Of a DNA stretch of 64,000 nucleotides, positions 1-9,157 are shown piece after piece. The stretch's first letter is position 1; each line of letters starts with the position of its first letter. The notes below the pieces were generated by a model that saw only the letters and a list, made by a program, of their open reading frames with translations, ran no database searches and was not told where the DNA came from. This stretch comes from Paludibacteraceae bacterium (GTDB lineage: Bacteria; Bacteroidota; Bacteroidia; Bacteroidales; Paludibacteraceae), in NCBI GenBank assembly GCA_028694215.1, contig JAQUTW010000001.1:62001-126000 (forward strand), written 5' to 3'. The position numbers and the translations under genes were made by a program.

Positions 1-2137
1 GACCTGTTTTTCCTTTTACCAAACGTGTCGGTTTGCAACCAAACATCAATGAATCAATTTTTGGAAGAATCGTTTCATTGGTTGTACGCAAAAGCGAATC
101 CAATCTAATAACCGTTGTATCCGACAGTTCTTTGTTGACATAATCAAATGCCAAATGATAATCTCCATCAGTATGATTCGACAAAAGTGTCAGATAATAC
201 TTGCCGGCTGCTACGTTCAATATGGTAGAAAAAGAAAATGCTTCTCCTCTCATATTGCCCAAGGGTAGTGTCAAAACTATAGATGATGGATCAAGTGATG
301 GTGATGTTGATATAATCAGGTAAGGATAAAAACCTGTGTCTTTATACGACATCATCAACAATGTATCTTGCGGTACGGTAACATAATAACCGTAAGCAGG
401 ATAAATATTGCCACCCATTATTGGAACAACCACTTCGGTTGCTTTTGATACTATAAAAGTGGTATCCGTAGCAAACGGTAATGTATATTCCGTGTACATA
501 GCCGGACGAGGCACTTCATTTACTACTAATGAATAATTTGCAGATGATACGCTTATCCAGTCTCTTACCAGCAAATAATAAGTATCCGTGCTGTCCGGAA
601 CAAAAGTCATTTCGGAAGTTACCGTCTTTGTATCGTCGTTATTATAACGATTTTCTTCTGCTATGGCATCATCATATTTGGTAAACGGATCAGCAAACAG
701 ACAAAGAGCAGCTTCATCATAATGCTCAAACGGAACTTGTGTAGTGAATGTAATATTATAATTGACACCTGCTTCCAAATGCACTGCATAGCCCGTACCG
801 TAACCATCCCAGTTAGAAGTTGTAATGAAAGGATCTTTTAATATGGTCACTGTGCCATACGCTGTTTTGCCTACCGTTAACTGCTGCTTGTCGAAAAAGT
901 CATTTGTAAGGCTGTCAATGTTTACATCTTCAAGTTTGGCAGGTAACGCACGGAAAGTATATGTGAAAGGTTGACCTTTTGTTTCATTAAACAAAGTTGC
1001 ATAATACACTCCGGCTTTCAACGTATCGGTATAGTATGGATAACTCTCATTCCATCCATTTACCAACGGTCGTTGTATGGAGCTTGTATCATTCCACAAG
1101 TATATATATTGATCATAATCTTGCGATACAGCCTGCAATCCCAGCACAGTATCATTAGGCAATGTGAAACGGTAAGCCACATAATACGTCTGGAAATAAT
1201 CGGAATAATTGGTAAATACACCGGTAGTATTCAAATATGGCAATGTAACATCTTGATATTCAAATACATCTTTCGGAGTTAATTCACCTTCTGTAATCTT
1301 TAATGAATAGGTTTTCCCCGTTGCTTGTGCCAAGAAGTAGCACGTATCAGGTGCTACGCCGCTATAAGGTAATGATAAAGCTCCTTGATAGTATAATTTG
1401 GCATTCATTTTACCAATAATCGACATATTAGAAGCGAAGATATTAATAGTAGTATCTTTTGCAGGTGTCCATTTGTAAGGAATAGCCTTTATATAATAGT
1501 TCAAACCCTCTGCTTTAACCAAAATAGTGTCTTCTTTGTCCGCCACATTGGCATTTTTAATGGAATAAGGAGCTTTGATTTCTTCAAATACCGGAGGATT
1601 AACATTGTTAATGACACTGCCGGCAAAAATATCCAGTGTATAAGGATATTGACCTATTCCTCCCGGTCGAAAGATATAGGTTCCTGCCTGTAGCGACACC
1701 GTAACAGGTAATTCATTCCCAAAAATAATGCCTTTGCTAAATTCGAAGCCATACTGAGTAAAGCCTAATGTTTCATTATATAATGAAACGGAAATAACGG
1801 TATCGGTAGGTACTGTTAAACGATAAACACGGTTATCATACAATATACCTGTTGAATGAAATGGTAAACGGGTAATCGTTATGGTGTCCACCGCTACATT
1901 GGTAGATTTTTGCCATGCCGTTGCATTTTTTGGTTGACCGATTTGTTGTTGACGCACCGGATTTACCAACGTTTTGCGTTTTTGCTGAGCATCTGCCACA
2001 GTCGTTTTTGGTGTAGGCGACATCAATTTAGATGCCCAAACATCCGATTTCGTGTCCTTGCGTTCGCGTGGTGTAGCAAAAAGCGCACCCACAGCCAAAA
2101 GGGCAACGAATAAACTTAAAAATAATTTTTTCGTCAT
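1..2137 (-). CDS. Large secreted/surface protein, N-terminal part (runs off the left window edge)
   Basis: Minus-strand frame from ATG at 2135-2137, open to position 1 in the parts read; N-terminus MTKKLFLSLFVALLAVGALFATPRERKD is a signal peptide; repeated beta-rich segments (YYLLVRDW..YSLVVN, YYLTLLSNHTDGDYHLAF). Confidence 0.75.
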   Translation of the reverse strand, partial: MTKKLFLSLFVALLAVGALFATPRERKDTKSDVWASKLMSPTPKTTVADAQQKRKTLVNPVRQQQIGQPKNATAWQKSTNVAVDTITITRLPFHSTGILYDNRVYRLTVPTDTVISVSLYNETLGFTQYGFEFSKGIIFGNELPVTVSLQAGTYIFRPGGIGQYPYTLDIFAGSVINNVNPPVFEEIKAPYSIKNANVADKEDTILVKAEGLNYYIKAIPYKWTPAKDTTINIFASNMSIIGKMNAKLYYQGALSLPYSGVAPDTCYFLAQATGKTYSLKITEGELTPKDVFEYQDVTLPYLNTTGVFTNYSDYFQTYYVAYRFTLPNDTVLGLQAVSQDYDQYIYLWNDTSSIQRPLVNGWNESYPYYTDTLKAGVYYATLFNETKGQPFTYTFRALPAKLEDVNIDSLTNDFFDKQQLTVGKTAYGTVTILKDPFITTSNWDGYGTGYAVHLEAGVNYNITFTTQVPFEHYDEAALCLFADPFTKYDDAIAEENRYNNDDTKTVTSEMTFVPDSTDTYYLLVRDWISVSSANYSLVVNEVPRPAMYTEYTLPFATDTTFIVSKATEVVVPIMGGNIYPAYGYYVTVPQDTLLMMSYKDTGFYPYLIISTSPSLDPSSIVLTLPLGNMRGEAFSFSTILNVAAGKYYLTLLSNHTDGDYHLAFDYVNKELSDTTVIRLDSLLRTTNETILPKIDSLMFGCKPTRLVKGKTG

Positions 2138-2174
2138 AATTGATATAATTTGAGTTATTAAAAATTTCGAGAGG

Positions 2175-2182
2175 CAAAATTA
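2175..2182 (-). promoter_or_regulatory. Bacteroidetes-type -7 promoter element (TAATTTTG) upstream of the 1..2137 gene
   Basis: CAAAATTA on + strand = TAATTTTG on -, matches TAnnTTTG. Confidence 0.45.
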
Positions 2183-2302
2183 CAATAAATAGTTACACAT
2201 CTTACGTTTTTTTACATAATTTAATTTTATAAATGTAAAAAATAATTATCTGAATCAAACAAGAAACAGGTAACCTCTTAAGTAAAAAACCTCAAAAGCT
2301 AC

Positions 2303-3721
2303 TTATTTTGACTTTTGTAATTTTATAAAAAAACGGGAAAATAATCCGATAAACAGAGTACAAACAATTCCTGCTGCCAAATAACCTGTCCACAAAGGCA
2401 AATTAAAGCCTTCGGGAGCCACAAAAATATAGCACGAACAGACCGCCGTCATAAACAATGCCGGAATTAAACTGATCCAATAACATTTTTTTTCACGTGC
2501 CAGCCATACCGTAATAGCCCACAACGTAAACACTGCCAACGTTTGATTACACCATGCGAAATAACGCCAAATAATGCTGAAATCAACCTGAAGCAGACAA
2601 AAACAGATTAAAAACAATGGTAATCCTATTGCCAGGCGGTTAATAATGCGTTTCTGATTTATGTGCATAAAATCGGCCACTATCAAACGTGCCGAACGCA
2701 AAGCCGTATCGCCGGAAGTAATTGGAGCTGCCACAACCCCCAACACAGCCAATATACCACCTACAATTCCCAACCAGTTTTGTGAAATAGTATTGACCAC
2801 TACAGCCGCACTGTTGTTGTGTTCACTCATAAAATGCGTAAAACCATCTACCGATCCCCAAAATGACGATGCCGCTGCTGCCCAAATCAATGCCACCACT
2901 CCTTCGGCAATCATGGCACCATAAAAACAGCGACGACCATATTTTTCGTTTTGAATACAGCGCGCCATCAATGGCGATTGTGTGGCATGAAAACCTGAAA
3001 TTGCACCACACGCAATACTGACAAACATCATTGGAAACAAGGGATAGCCTTTCGGATGCCGACTGGCTAAGCCATCGGTTACTTCCGGAATCGGTGCTCC
3101 GTTAATAAACATTACCACCATAATACCAAGTGCCATAAACAACAATGCTGCACCAAATAACGGATAAACATGACCTATCACCTTATCAATAGGCAAAAGA
3201 GTTGCCAATATGAAATAGGAAAACACCATAACAATCCACCAAGTAGTGGAAACAGATGGCACCAAGCCGTTTAAAATGTCGGCAGGACCGGAAATAAACA
3301 CCGTAGCCAGTAACACCAACAGTACCAAAGAAAAAACACGCATAAAACGTTTGACATGATTCCCAAGTTCTGCACCCACAAATTCGGGTAAGCTGGCTCC
3401 ATTGTGTCTTAATGACAACATACCCGAAAAATAATCATGTACACCACCGGCAAAAATAGAACCAAACACAATCCAGAGAAACGCAGAAGGACCGTACATC
3501 GCACCCATAATGGCACCAAAAATAGGTCCCAAGCCTGCAATATTCAAAAACTGAATCAGGAAAACACGCCACCAGGGCAGTGGCACATAATCCACACCAT
3601 CAGGATTGGTTAAAGCCGGAGTTTTTCGATTGACATCGACTCCAAACACACGCTCTACCACACGACCATAAACGATATAGCCGACAATGAGCAGAATAAT
3701 TGAAGCAATAAAAGTGTACAT
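2303..3721 (-). CDS. cstA: Carbon starvation protein A family transporter
   Basis: 472 aa multi-TM; NIAGLGPIFGAIMGAMYGPSAFLWIVFGSIFAGGVHDYFSGMLSLRHNGAS is typical of CstA. Confidence 0.85.
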   Translation of the reverse strand: MYTFIASIILLIVGYIVYGRVVERVFGVDVNRKTPALTNPDGVDYVPLPWWRVFLIQFLNIAGLGPIFGAIMGAMYGPSAFLWIVFGSIFAGGVHDYFSGMLSLRHNGASLPEFVGAELGNHVKRFMRVFSLVLLVLLATVFISGPADILNGLVPSVSTTWWIVMVFSYFILATLLPIDKVIGHVYPLFGAALLFMALGIMVVMFINGAPIPEVTDGLASRHPKGYPLFPMMFVSIACGAISGFHATQSPLMARCIQNEKYGRRCFYGAMIAEGVVALIWAAAASSFWGSVDGFTHFMSEHNNSAAVVVNTISQNWLGIVGGILAVLGVVAAPITSGDTALRSARLIVADFMHINQKRIINRLAIGLPLFLICFCLLQVDFSIIWRYFAWCNQTLAVFTLWAITVWLAREKKCYWISLIPALFMTAVCSCYIFVAPEGFNLPLWTGYLAAGIVCTLFIGLFSRFFIKLQKSK

Positions 3722-3732
3722 TTTTTATCTTT

Positions 3733-5070
3733 TTATTTCTGTCGGGGAAATAATAATATGGGCGTACCCGTAAATTCCCAATTGGCACGCAGTTTATTTT
3801 CCAAAAAGCGCATATAGGGAAGTTTGATATACTGTGGCAAATTTGCAAAAAATACAAATGTAGGAACTTGTGTATCAGGTAGTTGTGCAACATATTTTAT
3901 TTTCACGTATTTTCCTTTGTAAGCCGGTGGCGGATAGTTTTCTATCAAAGGCAAAAACAGTTCATTAAGTTTCGCTGTCGGCACTTTGCGTTTTTTGTTC
4001 TCGTACACCTGCATAGCGGTTTCCATTACCTTAAAAATACGTTGTTTGGTCAATGCCGAAGTAAAAATAATAGGGAAGTCGGTAAATGGCGAAAAGCGTT
4101 CGCGTATGGCATTTTCGTAAGTTTTGATGGCTTTTGTCGATTTATCTTCCACCAAATCCCACTTGTTGACACAAACGACCAAACCTTTACGATTTTTTTG
4201 AATAAGCGAGAAAATATTCAAATCCTGCCCCTCTATGCCACGCGTACCGTCAATCATCAAAATACAGACATCGGAACTTTCGATGGCACGTATGGCACGT
4301 ATAACCGAGTAATACTCAATATCTTCGTTCACTTTCGCTTTTTTTCTGATACCGGCGGTATCTACCAAATAAAAATCGCGGCCAAACTTATTGTAACGCG
4401 CATAGATAGAGTCGCGTGTAGTTCCGGCAATATCGGTTACAATATGTCTATCCTCTCCTATAAAAGCATTTATGATAGAGGACTTTCCGGCATTTGGACG
4501 ACCCACAACGGCAAAACGCGGCAAATCTTCCAACTCTTCAGGTGCTTCCGAATCAAAATGTTTGACCAGCTCGTCTAACACTTCGCCGGAGCCCAAACCA
4601 TTGATGGCAGAAAGAATAAACGGCTCGCCCAATCCCAATTTATAAAATTCGGCAGCCTGATACTGTAAATCAAACGTATCAACTTTATTGGCAACCAAAA
4701 TCACAGGTTTTTTGCTTTTTCGCAGAATGTTGGCTACCATTAAATCCAAATCGGTAATGCCGTTCAACACGTCCACCACAAACATAATGACGTCCGCTTC
4801 TTCGATGGCGATAGTTACCTGACGGTTAATTTCTTCTTCAAAAACATCTTCCGAATTGACCACCCAGCCTCCTGTGTCGATAACCGAAAAGTCGTGTCCG
4901 CACCACTCACTCAAACCGTACTGACGGTCTCGCGTGGTTCCGGCTTCTTCGTCCACTATGGCTCGCCGCGACTGTGTGAGGCGATTAAACAACGTTGATT
5001 TACCTACATTCGGACGGCCAACGATAGCTACTAAATTTCCCATTTTTCTTATTTTTTTAGGTTTATACAA
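3733..5070 (-). CDS. der: Ribosome biogenesis GTPase Der (two GTPase domains)
   Basis: [18 protein letters not shown] and [30 protein letters not shown]. Confidence 0.95.
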   Translation of the reverse strand: MYKPKKIRKMGNLVAIVGRPNVGKSTLFNRLTQSRRAIVDEEAGTTRDRQYGLSEWCGHDFSVIDTGGWVVNSEDVFEEEINRQVTIAIEEADVIMFVVDVLNGITDLDLMVANILRKSKKPVILVANKVDTFDLQYQAAEFYKLGLGEPFILSAINGLGSGEVLDELVKHFDSEAPEELEDLPRFAVVGRPNAGKSSIINAFIGEDRHIVTDIAGTTRDSIYARYNKFGRDFYLVDTAGIRKKAKVNEDIEYYSVIRAIRAIESSDVCILMIDGTRGIEGQDLNIFSLIQKNRKGLVVCVNKWDLVEDKSTKAIKTYENAIRERFSPFTDFPIIFTSALTKQRIFKVMETAMQVYENKKRKVPTAKLNELFLPLIENYPPPAYKGKYVKIKYVAQLPDTQVPTFVFFANLPQYIKLPYMRFLENKLRANWEFTGTPILLFPRQK

Positions 5071-5157
5071 GGGCGCCTGTTACTTTCGCAAGCAACTCCG
5101 TATCTCGCACAAGCGAGCGGACAAGCACCGACTAACACTATTTCAAAAACACTGCAA

Positions 5158-6060
5158 TTATTCTGTTTTGTGTTCCAATTGATAACCGAAACCGCGCAAT
5201 TTTTGCTCGCGGTTACGCCAATCTTTTTCCACTTTCACAAACAATTCCAAAAACACTTTCTTCTCAAAAAACGCCTCAATGTCTTTGCGCGCTTCTGTGC
5301 CAACTTTGCGAAGTGCCAACCCGCCTTTACCAATAAGGATTCCTTTTTGCGAATCGCGTTCGCAATAAATTACCGCACTGATACGCAACAAATTACCTTC
5401 TTCCTTAAATTGTTCCACCGCCACTTCTACCGAATACGGAATTTCTTTATCGTAATTCAGCAAAATTTTTTCGCGGATAATTTCCGTTACAAAAAAGCGT
5501 TCCGGTTTATCCGTCAGTGCATCTTTGTCGAAAAATGCCGGCGATTCGGGCAACAAAGCTTTTATATGCTTAAACAGCGGCTCTATATTAAATTTTGCTT
5601 TTGCCGAAATTGGAAAAATTTCAGCTTGCGGCAATTCGCTATGCCAAAAATCGACCAACTGTTCCAATTTGGGCTGGTCTATCAAATCGATTTTATTGAT
5701 TACCAAAATGATTTTGGTGGTATCCTGCATTTTTTGAACTTTCTCCAAAAAAAAGGCATTTTTCTCAGCCGAATCGAGTACATCGGTTACGTACAGCAAT
5801 ACATCGGCATCGGTCAGTGCAGAATTGGAAAAGCCCAACATCGACTCCTGCAACTTGTAATTGGGTTTGAGTACACCCGGCGTATCCGAATAGACAATTT
5901 GGAAATCGTCGCCATTGACAATGCCCAAAATACGATGACGTGTTGTTTGAGCTTTAGAGGTAATAATAGAAATACGCTCGCCTACCAAAGCATTCATCAA
6001 CGTCGATTTGCCAACATTCGGATTGCCGACAATATTTACAAAACCGGCTTTATGTGCCAT
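5158..6060 (-). CDS. era: GTPase Era
   Basis: [36 protein letters not shown]-terminal KH domain (GILIGKGGLALRKVGTEARKDIEAF). Confidence 0.95.
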   Translation of the reverse strand: MAHKAGFVNIVGNPNVGKSTLMNALVGERISIITSKAQTTRHRILGIVNGDDFQIVYSDTPGVLKPNYKLQESMLGFSNSALTDADVLLYVTDVLDSAEKNAFFLEKVQKMQDTTKIILVINKIDLIDQPKLEQLVDFWHSELPQAEIFPISAKAKFNIEPLFKHIKALLPESPAFFDKDALTDKPERFFVTEIIREKILLNYDKEIPYSVEVAVEQFKEEGNLLRISAVIYCERDSQKGILIGKGGLALRKVGTEARKDIEAFFEKKVFLELFVKVEKDWRNREQKLRGFGYQLEHKTE

Positions 6061-6127
6061 AACTTACTGATTAATAAATTAATAAATTAACGCATTGCTA
6101 AACCCAAAATTTATCAAAACGATTTTA

Positions 6128-6135
6128 CAAAGATA
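6128..6135 (-). promoter_or_regulatory. Bacteroidetes-type -7 element (TATCTTTG) upstream of era
   Basis: CAAAGATA on + strand. Confidence 0.5.
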
Positions 6136-6191
6136 GTTAAAATAAAGGTACGGTGTACAAACGAATTTTCGCAGGTAAAAATGACAGAAAT

Positions 6192-6226
6192 AAATCAGGG
6201 TTTCGCTAATAGCGAAACCCTGATTT
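6192..6226. repeat. Perfect inverted repeat, 16-bp arms with 3-nt loop (AAATCAGGGTTTCGCT-AAT-AGCGAAACCCTGATTT)
   Basis: Direct reading; could be a bidirectional terminator or dispersed palindrome. Confidence 0.85.
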
Positions 6227-6230
6227 CCTG

Positions 6231-6257
6231 TACAGACGTTTGCAAAACGTCTCTACT
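6231..6257. repeat. Palindrome GTAcAGACGTTT-gca-AAACGTCTcTAC-like, overlapping the TAG stop of the 6256 ORF
   Basis: Direct reading; resembles the GTAGAGACG...CGTCTCTAC type of dispersed palindromes. Confidence 0.7.
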
Positions 6258-6951
6258 ATTTTACTGCCACTTTCATGGTTTGGTTGCCAACTTTTACGAT
6301 GTACAAACCTTGCGGAACACTTAATTCATAATTCGTAATTCGTAATTCGTAATTAATTAGCTGTCCGACAGAATTATACACATACACATCGGCATTGGCG
6401 TTATTTTCTATGACGATTTTGCCATCACGCACAAACACGCCTTCGATAACGGAAATATCCGATAAGGCATCTACTGTCTTTTTAAATGTAGCTGTATAGG
6501 TAACATTGGTAGTAACAGTAATGGTACGTTTTTTGATTTTATTGCCATCATTCCACTGTACAAATTCGTAACCACTGTTGGGAATGGCTTCTATAGTTGC
6601 CTGCGTAGCGTACGTATAGGTACCTGCACCGGTTACACTGCCCATTATAGAATCATTCACTTTAAGAGTAACCATATAACTGTCAATGGCAAATTCTGCC
6701 ACAAATGTAGAATCCTGCGTTACCATTACCGTACGCGGATTATCGGTATTATCATCATTCCACTTTACAAAATGATAATGCGGATTCGCTGTTGCCTGAA
6801 TTATTGCTTCTGAATTCGGACAGTACATACCACTGCCAATTACAGAACCCATAACAGACTGAGAAACCGATACTGTTACTTGAGGAGCCTCTATTGGCTT
6901 AATAACTTTTTTTACCGGACAGCAATAGTTTGGATTAAACCACTTATCACG
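6256..6951 (-). pseudogene. Fragment of a T9SS cargo protein: two InlB-B/Flg_new-type repeats plus type A sorting domain
   Basis: Frame open 6256-6951 but no signal peptide and no ATG before 6852; repeats ..GSVTGAGTY..IEAIPNSGYEFVQWNDG..TVTTNVTYTATF; C-term VYNSVGQL...QGLYIVKVGNQTMKVAVK. Confidence 0.6.
6324..6358. repeat. Heptanucleotide tandem repeat (ATTCGTA)n inside the coding region
   Basis: aattcataattcgtaattcgtaattcgtaattaatt; on the minus strand encodes INYELRITNYEL. Confidence 0.85.
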
Positions 6952-7028
6952 TCATGCGAAGTGAATGTTTTTTTCTGTTTCGAAACCAAATCCGCAATTT
7001 GTTTTGAAATTGTCTGAATATTACTCAT
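6912..7028 (-). other. Small ORF, 38 aa (MSNIQTISKQIADLVSKQKKTFTSHDVISGLIQTIAVR), frame-offset upstream piece of the 6256-6951 fragment
   Basis: Manual translation; ATG 7026-7028, stop 6912-6914, overlaps the open T9SS frame. Confidence 0.4.
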
Positions 7029-7205
7029 AATCATAAAATTGAATTAATATCCCTACTCACTTTATGGCTTTTCGGTTACTCCGTTAGTTTTTTAATTTTG
7101 TAAATATAAGAGAAACAATTTATTAAAAATCAAATTGCTGCTATCCAATGTGGTTACACTTTTGTATCCAATTTGGATTATTTATCAGAAAAGTGCTAAA
7201 TTCTA

Positions 7206-7481
7206 TTATTTTTTAAAATAATCATCAAAAAAATTATAATCCAAAATTTGCGAGATGTGTTGCAGCAAGATGGTGTCGAGATTGGGTTTTCTGAATATTT
7301 TGTACATATTGTTGCGTGTACACGGAATCTGTCGGGCTAACCATGTTACACTGCGCCCCTGTTCGTACAGTTTTGCACGAATAAGTTTGCCAATATGTAC
7401 TTGAACCGGTACAAGCATAAAAAAAGCGTAGAAACTGTTGTTACTCATTCTACGCATAAAGGTCTTCGCATTACCCATCAA
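7206..7481 (-). CDS. Small helix-turn-helix (XRE-like) DNA-binding protein; start codon uncertain
   Basis: HIGKLIRAKLYEQGRSVTWLARQIPCTRNNMYKIFRKPNLDTILLQHISQILDYNFF. Confidence 0.6.
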   Translation of the reverse strand: MMGNAKTFMRRMSNNSFYAFFMLVPVQVHIGKLIRAKLYEQGRSVTWLARQIPCTRNNMYKIFRKPNLDTILLQHISQILDYNFFDDYFKK

Positions 7482-7815
7482 GTATGAACGAGCAACGCAA
7501 GTGCCTACGCTGAATATTTCATGCCTAAAACCGACATGAAACCTTCATTGGCATTTACGTCACACTGTTTCTCTACTTGACTTGTTAAAACCTGCGAAGT
7601 TCTTATGCGTCAAAAAAAACAAAGCGCAATAAACGCTGTTATGTAAGTTGTTCTACTGTCGAAATTTACCGACGTAACTGTTTGAACAACCGTGCAAAGA
7701 TACTAAATTTAGTTAGAACAACGATAAATATTGTTATTTCAACAACAGATAAAATTGCATTGACAAAATCTACATTTATTTCCAAAATACCTTACAGGTC
7801 ATCATTGCTTTTTTG

Positions 7816-7823
7816 TACCTTTG
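7816..7823 (+). promoter_or_regulatory. Bacteroidetes-type -7 element TACCTTTG upstream of MFS gene
   Basis: gtacctttgcgtctc. Confidence 0.55.
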
Positions 7824-7844
7824 CGTCTCAATCTTTTAGCAAAA

Positions 7845-9047
7845 ATGGTACAGGACAAATTGTGGTCGAAAAGTTTTGTTTGTGCATGCTGCGGCAATTT
7901 TTTGCTGTGTTTTGCCTTTTATCTCTTATTGCCATTGTTGCCGCTCTATCTTATAGAAACTTTTCAGACAGGAAAAGCCGAAGTCGGCATCATACTTTCG
8001 TGCTATACGGTGGCCGCCTTGGCCATTCGTCCGTTTTCGGGTTTCATTCTCGATGCTTTCAACCGCAAACGTGTTTACCTGCTGACCTATTTTCTATTTG
8101 TCGTTATATTTTTTGGTTACACCTACTCCAAACTTATAGCTCTGTTTGTGGTATTTCGTATTTTACACGGCTTCATTTTCGGTACGGTAACCACCGCCGG
8201 CAACACTATTGTGGTGGACATTACGCCATCAAGTCGCCGCGGCGAAGGCTTGGGCTACTATGGTGTCGCCAACAATTTGGCAATGGCTACGGGACCGATG
8301 TTGGCACTTTTCATGCACGACGCTTGCAGCTACAATACCATTTTTTACACCGCTATCGCATTTGGCACCTTGGGGCTGGTGTTTGCAAGTTGCATAAAAG
8401 TACCACGCAAAGTGCCAACTGTTGATAAAGAACCTGTTTCATTAGACAGATTCTTTTTGAAAAAAGGATTGCCGGCAGGTTTCAGTCTGATGTTTCTGGC
8501 AGTTCCGTACGGAATGACTACCTCGTATGTGGCTTTGTACGGGCAGGAATTAGGTATTGCTGCCAGTATGGGACTGTTTTTTACCATTATGGCTGTCGGC
8601 CTGATAGCTTCACGGCTTTTTTCGGGAAAAATGGTTGACAAAGGCAAAATTCCGTTGGTAATCAATATCGGCATTGTAATTTCTATTGCTGCATATATCT
8701 TGTTTACACTGTTACATTGGGTTGCCTTATACAATTTGCAGCTATGTACCATCTTGTTTTTCAGTGTTCCTGCCATGTTGGGTGTTGGTTACGGCATGAT
8801 GTTTCCTGCATTTAACACGCTGTTCGTCAATTTGGCTCCAAACAACCGTCGGGCAACTGCAAGTTCTACGTATCTGACCAGTTGGGATATCGGCATCGGT
8901 ATCGGTTTGGTAGTTGGCGGGCGTTTGGCTGACGTAGGCTGTGGCTTGTGGCTGTCATTCGGAGCTGGGTGCATATCCAACTGTATTGCTTATGTTCTGT
9001 TTAGCAGTTATGCCATTCCACATTTTCTTAAAAACAAACTGCGATAA
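7845..9047 (+). CDS. MFS transporter
   Basis: ATG at 7845 in frame with the ORF-track call at 7821 (TTG); MVQDKLWSKSFVCACCGNFLLCFAFYLLLPLLPLYLIE; ~12 TM pattern. Confidence 0.85.
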   Translation: MVQDKLWSKSFVCACCGNFLLCFAFYLLLPLLPLYLIETFQTGKAEVGIILSCYTVAALAIRPFSGFILDAFNRKRVYLLTYFLFVVIFFGYTYSKLIALFVVFRILHGFIFGTVTTAGNTIVVDITPSSRRGEGLGYYGVANNLAMATGPMLALFMHDACSYNTIFYTAIAFGTLGLVFASCIKVPRKVPTVDKEPVSLDRFFLKKGLPAGFSLMFLAVPYGMTTSYVALYGQELGIAASMGLFFTIMAVGLIASRLFSGKMVDKGKIPLVINIGIVISIAAYILFTLLHWVALYNLQLCTILFFSVPAMLGVGYGMMFPAFNTLFVNLAPNNRRATASSTYLTSWDIGIGIGLVVGGRLADVGCGLWLSFGAGCISNCIAYVLFSSYAIPHFLKNKLR

Positions 9048-9070
9048 CAGAAAAACACTCCTCAACTAAT

Positions 9071-9096
9071 TTATTTATTTGAATAAATAATTTTTT
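9071..9096 (+). terminator. AT-only hairpin (TTATTTATT-TG-AATAAATAA) followed by T6
   Basis: Direct reading just after the MFS gene. Confidence 0.45.
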
Positions 9097-9127
9097 ATTT
9101 CGCCGTTTAACCTTTTGTTATTTTCTA

Positions 9128-9135
9128 TATCTTTG
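9128..9135 (+). promoter_or_regulatory. -7 element TATCTTTG upstream of the RimK-like gene
   Basis: tatatctttgtacac. Confidence 0.55.
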
Positions 9136-9157
9136 TACACTTCTTTAATAATTTAAT

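Noticed and set aside
3883-4578. 231-aa plus-strand ORF
   Set aside because: Antisense to der, which has clear GTPase motifs; no independent support.
5740-5760. A8 run in era as a slippage site
   Set aside because: Homopolymers of this length are expected in an AT-rich genome, and no functional truncated Era product is known; it serves as a caution for the dnaX claim.
5170-6090. 306-aa plus-strand ORF
   Set aside because: Fully antisense to era; composition rich in F/Q/I/R as expected from reading an AT-rich gene backwards; no recognisable motif.
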